56,060 nt of DNA from Gnetum montanum (Eukaryota; Streptophyta; Gnetopsida; Gnetales; Gnetaceae): contig MNCI01004801.1 in the NCBI GenBank assembly GCA_015680685.1, forward strand, positions 1 through 56,060. The letters run 5' to 3'. Made by a program: the position numbers and the translations under genes. This document shows positions 11,484 to 23,485 of the stretch, in pieces. Numbering within the stretch: position 1 is the stretch's first letter; each line of letters starts with the position of its first letter. The notes under the pieces were generated by a model. That model saw only the letters and a list, made by a program, of their open reading frames with translations. It made no database searches and was not told the DNA's origin.

Positions 11484-12290
11484 GGAACCACAAGAAATCT
11501 AAGTTATATGTCTAGAGTAAGAGAAGAAATAAGCAAAAAGAAAAGAATCTAGAGGGATTTAGTTTTCTAAATAGAACAAGAAGATTCAAAGTGAGCAATT
11601 CATAATTTGTTCTAGTTTCCTTACGAGGAAGAGAAGACCACTTGAAAGGTTAGAAAGGATAAAGAAAATAACTACGAAGAAGGAACATGCTATGATTAAG
11701 GTAGTAGTCAGTGACCCATCAAGCTATAAATCACTGAGGAGCCCAATAAGGCCCAATCGATATAAGACTAACTGACAGGAAAAAATTTCACCAAACTATC
11801 ATGAGAAATAGAAAAAGGAAGACATCATAAGGATGTGGAAATAAAGAATAAAAAGAATGTGGTACAAAGAAGAGATTTGTAACAAGACCATGAGATATTA
11901 AGATTGAATGTAGAATGTGATCAAACACTATTATGAAAGATATATTTATGGTTGCTTAATCAAGAAGCTATGTGTTAAGTTTCCTCATAACATAAATGAT
12001 CTTGTTATAATTAGAGTTATTTTAGAGACATAAATCAGACTCTATCAAACTTTCACTCTTCTGTATCATTACATTTACATAAGTAGGCCCTTGATTTGCA
12101 AACAATATGAGGTTGAGTAGCATTTAAGAATTCACCATAATCATAGTTGAGATCCATAAGTTGAAGTTGATTAATAGCCAACTCACAAGATGCCTTAACA
12201 CATTCAAACTTGATGTCTACAACTGATGAAAGATTTAATTTTTCACAACACTTATCATTGGTGAATATGTAACATAACATTCAGAATGAC
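11484..12290. other. Unassigned AT-rich DNA right of element 2
   Basis: No LTR, domain or repeat is recognisable. A 75-codon minus-strand frame (12053-12280), cysteine-rich at its end, resembles nothing I know and could be chance. It may be the other half of the pre-insertion locus seen at 1486-1746. Confidence 0.35.
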
Positions 12291-13174
12291 TATATTAAAT
12301 GCATATTCCTATTGAATAATAAGTTATTAATCCAATAATTTGAATTACAATATAACAACTAAAGTAGTTTATACCTACAACGTTTATTTATTCATCTCTT
12401 CATAATCATTTTGAGTAACTTACTTTTAAAATATGTTTTAGCAAGTTATATACTTTCTTATTTTTTAAATTGTTATTGAGTTTCTTTTAACAAACTTGAG
12501 TTATTTTGAGTTTGTTTTAGAAAAGTTAAATTATTTCATAGTTAGTTTTTACAAAACTTATTCTTTGTTAGGCATTAAGTTCTTTTTATAAAATTTATTA
12601 TTTTCATCATGGTTGGATTAACATATTAAGCATGACAAAAAAAGGTCTTATCAAGTTTTTTAGAAAATTTTTATTTATTTTTGAAGCTACTTTTAGAAAT
12701 ATTATTTCTTAGTTGTTTCTAGAAATTTATTTTTTAATGATGCTTGAGTTGATATATTGAGTGTGATAAAGATTGCCTAAAGAAGATATTTTTAGAAAAT
12801 TTATTTTTATTCTAGAATTACTTTTTATAAAATTTACTTCATTGTATAGATTGAGTAGTTTTTAGAATATTTATTTTTTATGGTAGGATAGTAGGGTTAA
12901 CATATTAAGTAATATAAAGAATGACTCATAAATGCTCTTTTTATAAAATTTATTTATTTTGGATTTACTCTTGGTAGGAAGTTTATTTCTTTATTAAAAT
13001 CAAGCTATTTTTTAAAAATTATTTATTTCAATGTGACAAACATTACCTTAAAAAGTTCATTTTAAATAAGAATTTCTATTTTAAAAAATTACTTTGATTG
13101 TAAATTTATTTTCAGAAAGTTTATTTCTTTAATAAGAATAAGTAATTTTTTTGTAAAAAATTTGTTTATTTAAA
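12291..13174. repeat. AT-rich degenerate tandem repeat, period about 140 bp
   Basis: The stretch is almost pure A+T and built of runs like TTTTAGAAAATTTATTTTTA. A recognisable anchor (a TTAACATATTAAG- or TGTGACAAA-like motif followed by a CTTAAAAAG- or CTCATAAATG-like motif) recurs at about 12614, 12748, 12894 and 13030, giving a period of 135-146 bp. It begins where the integrase frame of element 3 becomes unreadable, so it may be an insertion or expansion within that element. Confidence 0.5.
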
Positions 13175-13440
13175 CAAATTAACACTCGTGGACTTGCTCA
13201 AGATCTATGAAAGCTTTTATTTTTCCCAAGCACACTAATGATGTGCCACCATAGGGCCTTTAATATAATGTATGATAAGCTAAAATGACATATATTTTTT
13301 TGATCTTTTACATACAACATACTTTTGAAAAGTAATTAGGCTTTGTGGAGATTCACCATGCATTAGGTAAAACTTGACATCATCACACCATTCTTATTGA
13401 GGAACATTGTCGATAATGGCTATAGAGGTACCTTTAGTAT
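13175..13440 (-). pseudogene. Element 3 integrase N-terminal remnant
   Basis: The minus strand aligns by eye with the start of the element 7 integrase (43080-43330). Both share a short upstream segment ending in an ATGCATGGTGAATC-like string, then CKRSKKY versus CKQSKQY, and an EQVHE versus DEVQE segment. The homology fades into the AT-rich repeat near 13175. It is too damaged to give a protein. Confidence 0.55.
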
Positions 13441-13965
13441 TCTACATGATGAAAAGAGAATAGTTTTCTATTAAGGAAGGTAACTTGTTAAACACATTTG
13501 ATGTCACACTTAGGGCCAAGGTTGCAATGACATCAACTAAGGTGTTCATGGTTTGGGGTATGTGTCGAATGCCAAAGTCTGTGAATTGTAATGTCAGTTT
13601 CTTGGCTAGGTCATAATAAGTTTGTAAATGCTTGGCTTTACATGTGTAGACCTTAGTTACTTGGTTTACCATGAGTTTGGAATCACCTTTTATCATTAAA
13701 CATTTGATTCCTTGGTTATAATCTATCATCATCCCTTTGATCAACCCTTCATATTTTGCTATATTATTCGTACATGAAAATTAAGAACAATAAGTAAAAG
13801 ATCGGATTACACCTAAGAGTGATATTATGATGGAAGTAGCACTAGCCCCATGGCTAGTAGAAGCTCCATCAAAGTGCATGATGGCCTCATAACCTTTAGG
13901 TACCTCATTAGCAACATTGACATGTTCATCATGGAACTCTGGGTCAATGGCTATGTTTCTTCAAT
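13441..13965 (-). pseudogene. Element 3 archaeal-type second RNase H, broken
   Basis: The open frame 13442-13744 contains IKCLMIKGDSKLMVNQV and continues to a VIATLALSV segment. It matches position for position the second RNase H of element 7 (LAIKGDSELVVN at about 42803-42838). The upstream part with NIAKYEGLIKGM is readable to about 13960 with stops. A second RNase H after the first is the hallmark of the Tat/Ogre lineage of Ty3/gypsy elements. Confidence 0.75.
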
Positions 13966-14752
13966 TAGAAAAGTTGTAAGTTGTGTAGCTATAGCTGAAC
14001 CTTTTATTGAGGCTTAGGAGATGTAATGTAGGTCAAACTTGATTGTTATGGCTTTCCACTAGGCTATTCAACTACTTTGGTAAATGTTGGTGGCTTTTTC
14101 TCTTAGCACATTGTTCTTGCATATGATGTTAACTTGGCTCTTAAAGAGGTAATGTCTCGACTTCTTCAAGAAGAAGACTAGGGCTAGGAAATACTTCTCA
14201 AACTCTATGTATTAGGTATCTTAGGTTATCAATGCATGGCTCAAATAGTAAATGGGTAGCTCTACTTCATCATTTCATTTTTGATAGAGTAGAGAGGCCA
14301 TAAATGTGTCAAAGATTGAAAGGTAGATGTAAAATGATTTAGCTTTTTAAGGTAGATACACCATAGGTAGTTGGAACAACTCTTACTTAAGATTGTGAAA
14401 GGCTTCTTGACACTGGTCAATCCACTCATAGTGAGCCTCCTTCTTAAGAAAGTGTTTCATGGGTTGTAGCTTATTTGTAAGTCTTGAGATGAATCTACGA
14501 ACACATTGTAGTCTACCTTATAGTTCTTGTAGCTCCTTAAGGTTAGTGGGTGGTTTCAAAATGCTTATGGCTCTAACCTTATCAAGATTGACATGTATCC
14601 TTGCACTGGATATTACAAAACCAGGCATCTTACCAATTTTAATGATGAAGAACCACTTCTTAGGATTAAGTCTAAGTTCATACTTTAGGCATCGTTGGTG
14701 TACCAAATTGAGGTCATGTGCATGGTCATGGGCCTCCTTGGACTTGGATGAA
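13966..14752 (-). pseudogene. Element 3 RT end and first RNase H, broken
   Basis: The minus strand encodes KSKEAHDHAHDLNLV, RCLKYELRLNPKK and a KPPTNLKELQEL segment (14518-14746), the thumb and connection of a Tat-type RT. It closely matches element 7 at 41760-41990. RNase H follows to about 13966 with many stops. Homology stops abruptly near 14750, just before the catalytic YVDD, where other DNA begins, so the 5' half of the element is missing. Confidence 0.8.
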
Positions 14753-14845
14753 AAAAAAGTACTATAAATGAAATGAAGATATTCCAAGGATTGGGAAGAA
14801 GCCAAATTAATGAGAGAAAGCCTTAGGAACCAGAGTTCAAAGAGT
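14753..14845. other. Short unassigned junction segment
   Basis: About 90 bp between the broken RT of element 3 and the LTR of element 4. No homology to either neighbour is visible; it could be residual flank or the end of another element. Confidence 0.3.
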
Positions 14846-15097
14846 TGAGGAGACATCTCCAAGAAACAGTAGACGTCTTAGCTAAGAAGAAAGAAATTAT
14901 AGGAAGACATTTTTAAGAAATAGTAGAAATCTCCTTTACAAAGTAGACATCTCCCTAGAGATGTATCCCAAGAGATGCCCATTCTCTAAGGAGATGTCTG
15001 TTAAGAATAAAGGAAGAACTTAGGTAGATGCTCCAAATTTGAAGGAGATGTTTACACTAGTAGTTAGGTGCAGAAATTCTAAGGAATTTTTGGAAAC

Positions 15098-15107
15098 TAT
15101 AAAAATA
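15098..15107 (+). promoter_or_regulatory. TATA box of element 4 LTR
   Basis: TATAAAAATA about 250 bp into the LTR, downstream of the AGACATCTCC-rich U3, is the likely core promoter. Confidence 0.55.
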
Positions 15108-15343
15108 TAAGGCATCAAATTCTTGGGAATTGTGTAAGCATTATCAACATCAAAGCTATCATTACCTACTCTATGCTATTATACTTGTGTACTTCATTGT
15201 CACATCAATTGCTTGAGTGTTTGTAGTAGTGTGCTTCAAAGTACAAGGACTTGTAATTTGAGTTACACTCATTCCTTATTTTTTTTATCTTTCTTTGCTC
15301 CCTAAAAAGATTGATTTTATTCTTACAAGAAGGCATTCTCATT

Positions 15344-15649
15344 AAGCTTGTTGGGTTTAGTGAATTTATAGCATCAAAACACTCCAAAGTAGAGCTCAAT
15401 TTTGTGAAGGTTGTGGGATCCTTGAAACCACATTATGAGATTGTTGGGACGTTGTGGGGTTGAGTGGTTTCATAGAGATAAAAAAAACTTAGAGCAAAGA
15501 TAAAATCTTTTATGAGGTGGGGTGCCCTTCAAATCACATTTTGAGCTTGTTGGGACCTTGCAGGGTTGAGAGATTTCATAGCAATGAAACTCTCTATAGC
15601 AAAGCTCAAACCTTGTAAAGGTTGTGGTGTCATCTAAACCACATTTTGG
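15344..15649 (+). repeat. Three tandem units of about 100 bp in element 4 LTR
   Basis: Each unit begins near GATTGTTGGGAC or GCTTGTTGGG, passes through a CATAG..A(A/T)G motif and ends in AAACCACATT(A/T)TG. Units start at about 15353, 15437 and 15546. Confidence 0.6.
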
Positions 15650-15805
15650 AAGAAACAAAGTTTGGAGGTATTTGCAGATTCTACCCTCGAAGTGTGGATG
15701 TACCCAAGTTGAGGAACCATGTAAATTTTGGTGTGTTCATGTGGCTAGTGTAATTTTTAATTGTGGAACTTATTTAATTCCCCTTCTAAGTTCTCAATCC
15801 TCAAG

Positions 15806-15817
15806 TGGTATCAAAGC
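15806..15817 (+). promoter_or_regulatory. Primer-binding site of element 4 (tRNA-Met type)
   Basis: TGGTATCAAAGC two bases after the LTR end differs by one G-to-A change from the initiator tRNA-Met primer site. Confidence 0.85.
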
Positions 15818-16307
15818 TTGGTACTCTTGATTTTGAGTGTAACAACTCAAGAGTAAATAATACAAAGATGATCATACATCAAGTCACCAATATTCAATGG
15901 AATCACCTTTATGTGCTGGAAGACTTAAATGAAAAAATTCTTTTAAGGACACGAGGTTCATAGTTTTGGTATTCATCTTGGATGGATGCACTCAACTCAT
16001 TAGTAGAATTTTGAGTAGCAAAGTTAAGAGTAGAGGTATGAAATCTAAACTTTCAAATTTTGTTACTTTTTCTATGGAATGCTAAATATGTGATGGAAGA
16101 GGCCATATGGCCTTCGAATGCCCCAATGCTCACAGGTTTTAAGAGAAATAGTATAGCGAAGAAAGGAGAAGAAGTAACATTCATACAAGCTAGAATGACA
16201 GAGACCAAAGTGAAGAAGAGGTAGATGATACCTCAAAAGATTCACATCTCATCGATATGGCTCTCACAGATGATGATGATGATCAAATTAAAACTGATGA
16301 TGAAAGG
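15818..16307 (+). pseudogene. Element 4 gag, truncated, with zinc knuckle
   Basis: A CX2CX4HX4C zinc knuckle is readable at 16080-16121 (DGRGHMAFECP, with a stop inside the first CX2C). It is followed by a charged segment ending in a run of aspartates near 16270-16290. The Met primer site, knuckle and acidic tail suit a Ty1/copia element of the SIRE/Maximus kind, but no pol domain is present to prove it. The reading frame is broken and the element is cut at 16308 by the LTR of element 5. Confidence 0.6.
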
Positions 16308-17124
16308 TGATGATTCATTGTGGGTTGACCACATCAATGCATGGTTTGCTATGTTCATGCATATGCATCACTGTAGTGTCTTATTTTTCCTTTAAGAATG
16401 CATGCACCCACCACATTTATGGAATTAATTGATTTATAGCTTCCCTAAGCTCTTGCATTTTGTTTTTTCCAAAGTTAGAATATTTTCTAAGTGCCCATAA
16501 TAGGAGTGTAAAGTGTATAGATCTTTATTTGAGCATCAATGTACCTAGACACCTCGATGTGAATGACAATAAAGATGAGCTTTCTTCATAAACCTTGCAA
16601 CACTTGGACTTAGTGAAATATTTACTTTAATGCATTTATTTTTCATTCAATTTATGTTCAAGCATTTAAGTAATTAATTAAATTTAGATAATTAATACAC
16701 ATAAGTATGACCATCTTAAGCATACGATTAATATCTGGTAATTCTAGTAGTGCTTAATGCTTAGTAACCCAGTAGCGTTGCAACGTGTTTAGGATGTGTA
16801 CAGAAGATGGAACATATGCTTATGTTAGGATTAGTTAAAGAATTATTAGTTATTAGATTAATTAAAAATTTAATTACTTTATTTTCAACACTTAGGCAAA
16901 TTAAATGAAAAACATAAAAATGATAAAAATCCTATGCCTCAGTTACACTTAACCATGCAGTTACACCTCACAAGTGGAACTAGGAAGACAATGATCACAT
17001 CTTTGAGATTCATTACCTAGGAAAAGTATACTTAGAGAGCTATATTCTATGAAATTCAACTGAATCACTTAGTGAATGCTAGTGATTTGTATGGTTGGAT
17101 GTAGGGATTGCTCATTGCTCATCG
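16308..17124 (+). mobile_element. 5' LTR of element 5 (0.8 kb)
   Basis: It begins TGATGATTC and ends CTCATCG, a decayed form of the TGATGAG/CTCATCA termini of element 1. The last 40 bases also resemble the end of the element 1 LTR. A tRNA-Asp primer site follows directly. The sequence is AT-rich and heavily mutated. The preceding bases AAAGG would be the target-site copy; its partner lies outside the window. Confidence 0.75.
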
Positions 17125-17125
17125 T

Positions 17126-17143
17126 TGGTGTTGTTACTAGGGA
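17126..17143 (+). promoter_or_regulatory. Primer-binding site of element 5 (tRNA-Asp type)
   Basis: TGGTGTTGTTACTAGGGA matches the Asp-tRNA primer site TGGCGCCGTTGCCGGGGA typical of Athila and many Tat elements. Every difference is a C-to-T or G-to-A transition, the signature of cytosine deamination. Confidence 0.85.
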
Positions 17144-17272
17144 CTTTAGTTAGCTACATGTGCTACCTAGGAGCTAGTGAAATTATATAAAAATGTTGTA
17201 ACAAAACCTAAAGTTAATATCATTATGAATAATAATAATAATATAAGCACACTATTTTTCTTGAAAAATAAT

Positions 17273-19170
17273 ATGGCTTCTTCTCGTAGGGAAGAATCTT
17301 TGCTACTATTCAAGCACACTTTCAATCAAAGGCAAGAAGGCCCAAAACCACTTGTGCTCTAATAGTGCAAAGTGATCTATACTCATCTAGATGAGTATAT
17401 TCCTAATTTCACCTTCATCGTGCACTAGGATGCATAGATGTAGTGGAGGAAAATGGAGGGTAATATTGTGTTGCCACTCAATTGATTATTTCTTGTGATG
17501 CTACTGAACAATCTCATGAGATTGGGCATCTAGAGGTTCAATGTTGAATATGTTGTGCAAGACCATTAGTACCAAGATTAGCATCCCATAGGTGCATAAT
17601 GGAGGAAATATTAACATATGGAGGCATGCTATGAGGCATCAAAGGGTAAATAGTTCACAAACCCCTTGTTCTTGCTAGGCCAAAAGGAAGGAGAGAATCC
17701 ATTCTCTAGGGGTTCTCAAAATACTAACTCTTCTCCCCTTCTCTTTGATGAAGGAATTCTTAACCAAAATTTATAGCTAATTGTAAATAATCTTGGTTTA
17801 GGGAAGAATGGGTCTCATGACCATGAGGGCTCCAAAGAAGGGAGTTAAGGTAGGAATGATGAACAACATCATGATAAAGATAAACATTGTGATCATGGTC
17901 AAGATCAAAGAAGAGGAAGTAGTAGGTACCATTCTGGTGCTAGTCCTGCTTACTCTTCATCTTCTTTATCCTTATCTTCTTTCTCTTATAGCTTTAAAAA
18001 AAAGATATAGAGGATAAGACCATGATGAAGGTGATTGATGGGATAGAGATGATCATAGGCCTTGTTGGTATAGTAGAGACTAGGGGTGTGTAAAATCAAG
18101 GAAGGTTCATGACTGTGAAAGAAGGGATAGTAGAGGGGATGATAGGCATCATGGCCATCACAGGGGCTATGACTATGATGAGCCTTTAATTGTAACTAGA
18201 AATATGTTAAACATTGTTGAGGCCATAAGGATTCCAAGAAGGCATGTGAATGACATCTAGATCAAATGGTTGGACATGAACAATATTCCCAAGTTCAAAG
18301 GGGAATACAATTTTGATTCATAGAATCATGTCCAACCCTTTCACAATGCTTGTTCCTTATAGAACATTGAAAATGAATGGCAAAAATTGAAGTTTCTCCC
18401 TAGGACACTCATCAAGAAAGATAAAATTTTGTACTAGTCCTTAGAATTGGAATCAATCAGATGATGGAGTAAGATGCTTAAACTCTTCAATGACAAGTAT
18501 GAAATGTACTTCCAAGTGTCCAACTTCAAAAATTAGATCCAAGGATGGAAACAAAGAATAGATGAATCTTTGTATGTGTCCATGAAAAGATATTACTATT
18601 TTTTTCACATGTTCCTAGGCCATGGCTTTTTCTCAAAGGGAGCAAGGTGTGCCATATCATAGATGGGCTCCAGATAGAAATGAGGAGAACTCTTAGGGTC
18701 TATGCCCAAGGAAAAATCTTAGAACTAAGAGTCCATTAGATCCAAAGGCTAATTAAGTATGTGGCCAAACAAGAAGATGAGTTGAGAAAAATAAAAAGTG
18801 TAGAGGAGTACAATCAAGACGCTTCCATCCATGAAAGAAAGGTATGATTTTGTGACAATTAAGAGAAGGCACCACTTGATGAAGTGGTGCAATGTAAGAT
18901 CTTGATAATACAAAAAAATATTTATGAAATATTAGTTAAGGTAGATAAAATGTGTGAAAATTTGGATAAAAAGTTCCAAACCACTCTTTGAATTATAGAA
19001 GAGTCCAAATAGCAAGGTAGTGATCGTGACCAAAGAAGAATGAAGGAAGTTGAATGTGCCCATCAAAGAGGTAAGGGTAAAGTTACTGTTGTTGAATAGG
19101 TTGTGGATTTTGAGATAGATGACGATGATGAATGTGACATCTACTAATATGAGCATCCTAAGAGATGTTA
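17273..19170 (+). pseudogene. Element 5 gag, broken
   Basis: The region begins near an ATG in a MASSRREESLLLF context. It runs through a charged linker rich in Asp, His, Arg and Lys (17800-18180). The capsid-like domain (about 18270-18720) is marked by WLDMNNIPKFKGEYNFDS and a following HVQPF segment. A degraded cysteine-histidine cluster near 19130-19190 is probably the old zinc knuckle. Stops occur every 20-40 codons and several frameshifts exist, so nothing functional can be made. Confidence 0.65.
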
Positions 19171-19699
19171 CCTTATCATGTCACACTTATAGGAGTTTGG
19201 GGTGTATTCTTTGCATCCTAGGTTGGAGATAAGGAAAGCACCCAAGAGGTTTCCTTATCCTCAAAGCAACTACAAGCAGTTTACCAATAGCAAGCCTATT
19301 ATTTTAGTGGAGCTCCACTTTGGTTTCATGAGTAGTACCAGTAGTGGTAGCATCCATAGTTGTGGGGGATGCCACCACCAGGGTAGCAATACCCTTATCG
19401 ACAACTAGATTCATACAGGTACTATGTTCAGCACCTGATTTCTCCATGTTACTCTTCCAATCATGCCTCTTTCCAACACCACTACTACACTCCTGAGTAT
19501 TATAGAGCATAATCTCCAAGAGTGGAATCCCTATTTCCATATTATCCTCCTCATCCTTTTGCACATGTACTGTCACCCTCAACTCAATTACCACTAGCTC
19601 CATCCATGTAGGGTGAAATTCTAGCCCAACCTCAATAGAGAAATACCACAAGGATTGTTAACTTATAGCTAGCTCCCCAATTGAGTAGTTTGGAGAATA

Positions 19700-20240
19700 A
19701 ACCCTAAAATAATCCTTTTGTTAACCAAAAATCCTACCAAGACTTCACAAACACCTACAACTATTGACCTTGCTTCTTATTCATCCTATGTAGCATCTTT
19801 TGAGATCCCTTCAAACCATATGCCTCCCAAAGTGCATACTATAATGTTGATCCATGTGGTCATAGATTGGATAAAGGTTGATCATCTTCATAGGAAAAGA
19901 TTTGATCCTAGAAGCTCCCTTATTTATTCAAAAATCATTGGAAATGAGCCTTGTAAGGCTCTTCTAGACTCAAGTTTTGGTGTCAATTTGATTTTACACG
20001 AAATGTACAAAGCCTAAAACCTACCTCCTCTTAAGGACAACAAAATTTGTCTTGAGTTAGCAGATCAATCCATCATAGTTTTCTTGGGATTGGTAAAGGA
20101 CACTATGACCACCATTTGTGGGTGGTCCTATCCTGCTGACTTCCTAGTGATTCGAGTAGACAACTACAAGGGGGAGTTTCCAATCATCATGGAAAGGGCT
20201 TGACTACGTACATTAGATGCGTGGCTAGGAATTAGAGAAA
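19700..20240 (+). pseudogene. Element 5 aspartic protease, broken
   Basis: The frame 19718-20017 ends with CKALLDSSFGVNLIL, the retropepsin active site with the usual DSGAS altered to DSSFG. Downstream, beyond a stop, LELADQSIIV and a YPADFLVIRVDN segment (to about 20210) are the conserved second half of Athila-type proteases, ending in an FPIIMERA motif in place of the usual ILGRP. Confidence 0.75.
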
Positions 20241-20589
20241 TCTCCTTGGATATTTTTAAGAAAAATTATTTTATAAAAATTAAGAGGATGTGTGTTCCAT
20301 GCATTGTGTACAGTAACATAGGATGTCACTATGTGTAGAAATTATGAAGAATGAAAAGTACAACAATCATAGCATGTAGGAAATATGCAAATGTCATAGA
20401 AATCCAAAGATTCTTGTATGCAGTAGCCACAAAATAGAAGGGCACCTAGTGATTGATAGCTGAACTTGAAAGTAGATCAACTCTATGTATGGAATAAATT
20501 GAGAGCCTAACAAGTGCCTACACTAAGGGCATGTACTAGATAGAGCAAATCCATTGAAAACTCTTTGATAAACCTGATGACACCAATTG

Positions 20590-21560
20590 GAAAGAGTTGA
20601 AAATCCTTGAGATCTTTAAACATGAGTGCCTTAAGTTAAAAACTATGCTAGAAAAAATGGAATATGCTTTTTTGAAAAATGGCAAGTTGGACATTATCAA
20701 TGCCAACCTTGCTCTTGTGCAGAAAAAGAAGCTATTGGAGGTGGCTAAAAAATGGCTAACAATCTTTGCTTGGTCATATCATGAGCCAATTGGAATTGAT
20801 TCAAGGATATGTTCACATCACATCTACATAGATGCCTTCATTAAACCAAAGAGGTAGCTATACTGATGGTTGAAACCTTATGAAGAGGTTCATTTATTCA
20901 ATTGTGAATAGTGAGTGGGTTAGCCCTCTTGTGATAGTGACAAAGAAAGATAGAAAATGGAGGGTCTACATTGACTTCAGGCTATTGAACATGAAAACAT
21001 ACAGGCATCACTTTCCATTGCCATTTGTAGACCAGGTGTTGGACACTATTTCTACGCATTATTACTATAACTTTCAAGATGGTTATAGTGGTTGTAACCA
21101 AATCTAGATAGCATTAGAAGATTAGGCCAAAACCACATTCACAAGTCCTTGGGGGACTTTCGCATACTAAAAGATGTCATTTGGCCTATGCAATGCCCCT
21201 AAAATATTTTAATGCCTTGTTTTGAGTATTTTTCAATAGCAACTTAGTAGCAGGATGAAAGTCTTCATGGATGACTTCTCCACCTATGGGGCTACATTTG
21301 AGTAAGCCTTGGACCATCTTGGGCAAGTGCTGAAAAGGTGTGTGGAGACAAACCTGAGGCTGAACTTGCAAAAAATCCACTTGATGGTCTAGGAAAGCAT
21401 TGTGTTGGGGTACAGAATTTATCAAAAAGGAATTAAGGTGGACCCTAAAAAATAAAGGTATAGTTAAAGATGTAAGGTTATTCCTTGGCCATACTAACTA
21501 CTACTAATGATTCATCAAGAATTTCTCTAAGATCATTAAACCATTAGTGGAGCTAACAAA
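20590..21560 (+). pseudogene. Element 5 reverse transcriptase, broken
   Basis: Fingers and palm are readable: SEWVSPLVIVTKKDRKWRV, a HHFPLPFVDQVLD block and a FQDGYSGCNQI block (20880-21107). After stops come TTFTSPWGTFAY, FGLCNAP and VFMDDFSTYG with the catalytic Asp pair intact (21264-21275). The FPLPFxDQ and FMDDF signatures fit the Athila/Tat clade, and with the Asp primer site favour Athila. An upstream segment (20597-20857) is the linker that precedes RT in this group. Confidence 0.85.
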
Positions 21561-22075
21561 GAAGGATGCTCCATTTTTTTGGACCAAGGAATGAGAGCAT
21601 GCATTTTAGTCTCTCAAGAAAACACTCATGGAAACTCCAATTCTACGAGCATTTGACTAGTCTAGACCCTTTCACATCATGATGAATGCATCCAATTATG
21701 CCTTGTAAGACATGCTCATGTAGTTGGACAATCAGAAACATCCTTACTATATCCATTGTGCTAGCACAAGCATTGTTGTTATGTAGTTGAGCTACAAAAC
21801 AATGGAGAAAGAATTAATGGTAGTGATGTTCACCTTGGAAAAATTTAAGCACTATGCACTTGGATACAATGTGTTTGTGCATATAGACCATAGTGCAATC
21901 TAGTTCTTGATGAATAAGCCAGCAGTGAGCCCCCATGCTATAAGGTGACTAGTGATCTTGCAAGAATTTGATCTCACTATGGTAGATTAAAAGGGAACTA
22001 AGAATGTGGTTTTTGACCACTTGTCTCGATTGAGATGGGACAAGAAAGAGGTGGAGATCCCACTTTTAGATTAGT
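21561..22075 (+). pseudogene. Element 5 RNase H, broken
   Basis: The connection (FWTKE-like, about 21585) and RNase H are readable: KTMEKELMVVMFTLEKF (21798-21848), HIDHSAI with the conserved Asp (about 21880), LQEFDLTMVD and a final DHLSRL at 22015-22032. Stops and indels break the frame. No second, archaeal-type RNase H follows; integrase starts within about 200 bp, unlike elements 3 and 7. Confidence 0.8.
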
Positions 22076-22199
22076 TTCCTAATGAACTCCTCTTTGTAGG
22101 GATATAATTGAATAACTGCCTACTAAAACTAACTGGTACAATGACATTCTTACCTATCTTCTCACTTAGGAGATGTCACAGGAATGGGATAATAGGAAG

Positions 22200-23468
22200 A
22201 AATAATAGTTTCTTCATGAGTCAAAAAACTTCATGGAAATCAATGAAGACATTTACAAGGTGTGCATTGATGATGTGTACTTGATGATGACCAACTACAT
22301 GTTTTCTAAGATGCTCATGAAGGCCCTTGTGGAGGCTAGTATGTTGGGAGATGCATGACCATGAAGATTCTCATGGTAGGGTATTATTGACCAACACTTT
22401 TTAGGAACACTCATCACTTTGTTTGCTCTTGTGAACATTGCCAATGTGATGGTGGAATGATCGTGCATATGGAGGGGCCTCAATAGTGGATCTAACCATT
22501 AGAGTCCTTTTACATATGGGACATTGATTTCATAGATCCCATCACTCCTATGTCCAATGAAAAAGCATACATCAAAGTAGTTATTATCTACTATATGAAA
22601 TGGGAAGAAGTAGTGGCTACCACCAATTGCACATCTTCTACAACTACTTAGTTTGTATAACAACATGTTGTAAATTGGTTTGGGGTGCCATGTGCACTTA
22701 TTTTTGATAATAGAATGCATTTTATAGTTACATCCTTTTGAAAATTCATGCAATGCTTGGGGGTTGAGCATAAATTAACAACACCCTACCATTCCCAAGC
22801 TAATGATCAAGTAGAGCTTACTAATTGGGAGATGATAAAAATACTCGCAAGAACCATTAGTAAATATAGGTGGGATTGGAGCACAAAACTCAACGATGTC
22901 CTTTGGGCCTACCACTCTAATTAGAAGCTTCTTATTGGCTACTCTCCCTATGAACTTTTGTATTGCAAACTATAAATACTTTCCATCCAAGTACAACTCT
23001 ATACACTATCAATCGCTTGTGACCTTTGCCTTGACCTTAGCCTAGCATAGAAAGAAAGGTTAATGAATCTCAATGTACTAGATGAGAATCCATTGGTGGT
23101 CCTATCATCTAATGAAGTGCATAAGGCATTTAATAAAAAATTCCATGACCTTTGAAACAAGAAAGTAAAATTTTGACTAGGAGATAAGGTCCTATACTTG
23201 AATCCCATGCATGTACCACAAAGAACTAAGTTCCAAATATTATGGAAAGGGCCTTATATTATCTATGAAACCTTTTCTGCTAGGGCCATGTTAATTTACA
23301 AACCTAAAATCCCAAACAAAAAGCTGCTAGTCAACATACAACAAATAAAGCCTTTTCATGAATCCAAAAGAGCTAGTGACCAGAACTCCTCAAGGGATGA
23401 ACATGCATGCTCAATTTTTCATATATTCTCCTTCCAACTCAGTAATGGGAGAGATGGCCATCCATGAT
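22200..23468 (+). pseudogene. Element 5 integrase, broken and cut at 3' end
   Basis: The zinc-binding domain ends in HHFVCSCEHCQCDGG (about 22411-22455). The catalytic core keeps all three acidic residues: Asp in YIWDIDFIDP (22511-22540), Asp in LIFDNRMHF (about 22698), and Glu in ANDQVELTNWE (about 22800-22832). The C-terminal domain (23198-23467) contains KFQILWKGPYIIYE and ends with NIQQIKPFHE, usual for the family. Stops interrupt the core. Fewer than 20 bp after the frame the element is cut by the LTR of element 6, so its 3' region and 3' LTR are outside the window. Confidence 0.85.
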
Positions 23469-23485
23469 GATCAATCAAATTGGCT

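Larger units (their letters stand above)
14846..15803 (+). mobile_element. 5' LTR of element 4 (0.96 kb)
   Basis: The LTR starts TGAGGA and ends TCCTCA, a perfect 6-bp inverted repeat, and is followed after two bases by a tRNA-Met primer site. Its U3 holds several copies of an AGACATCTCC motif in both orientations (14850-15060). A TATA box lies at 15098-15107. U5 holds a roughly 100-bp unit repeated three times (15344-15649). Confidence 0.8.

Noticed and set aside
15806-15817. Possible tRNA gene at the Met-like sequence
   Set aside because: Only the 12-base primer complement is present; there are no tRNA arms or A/B boxes.
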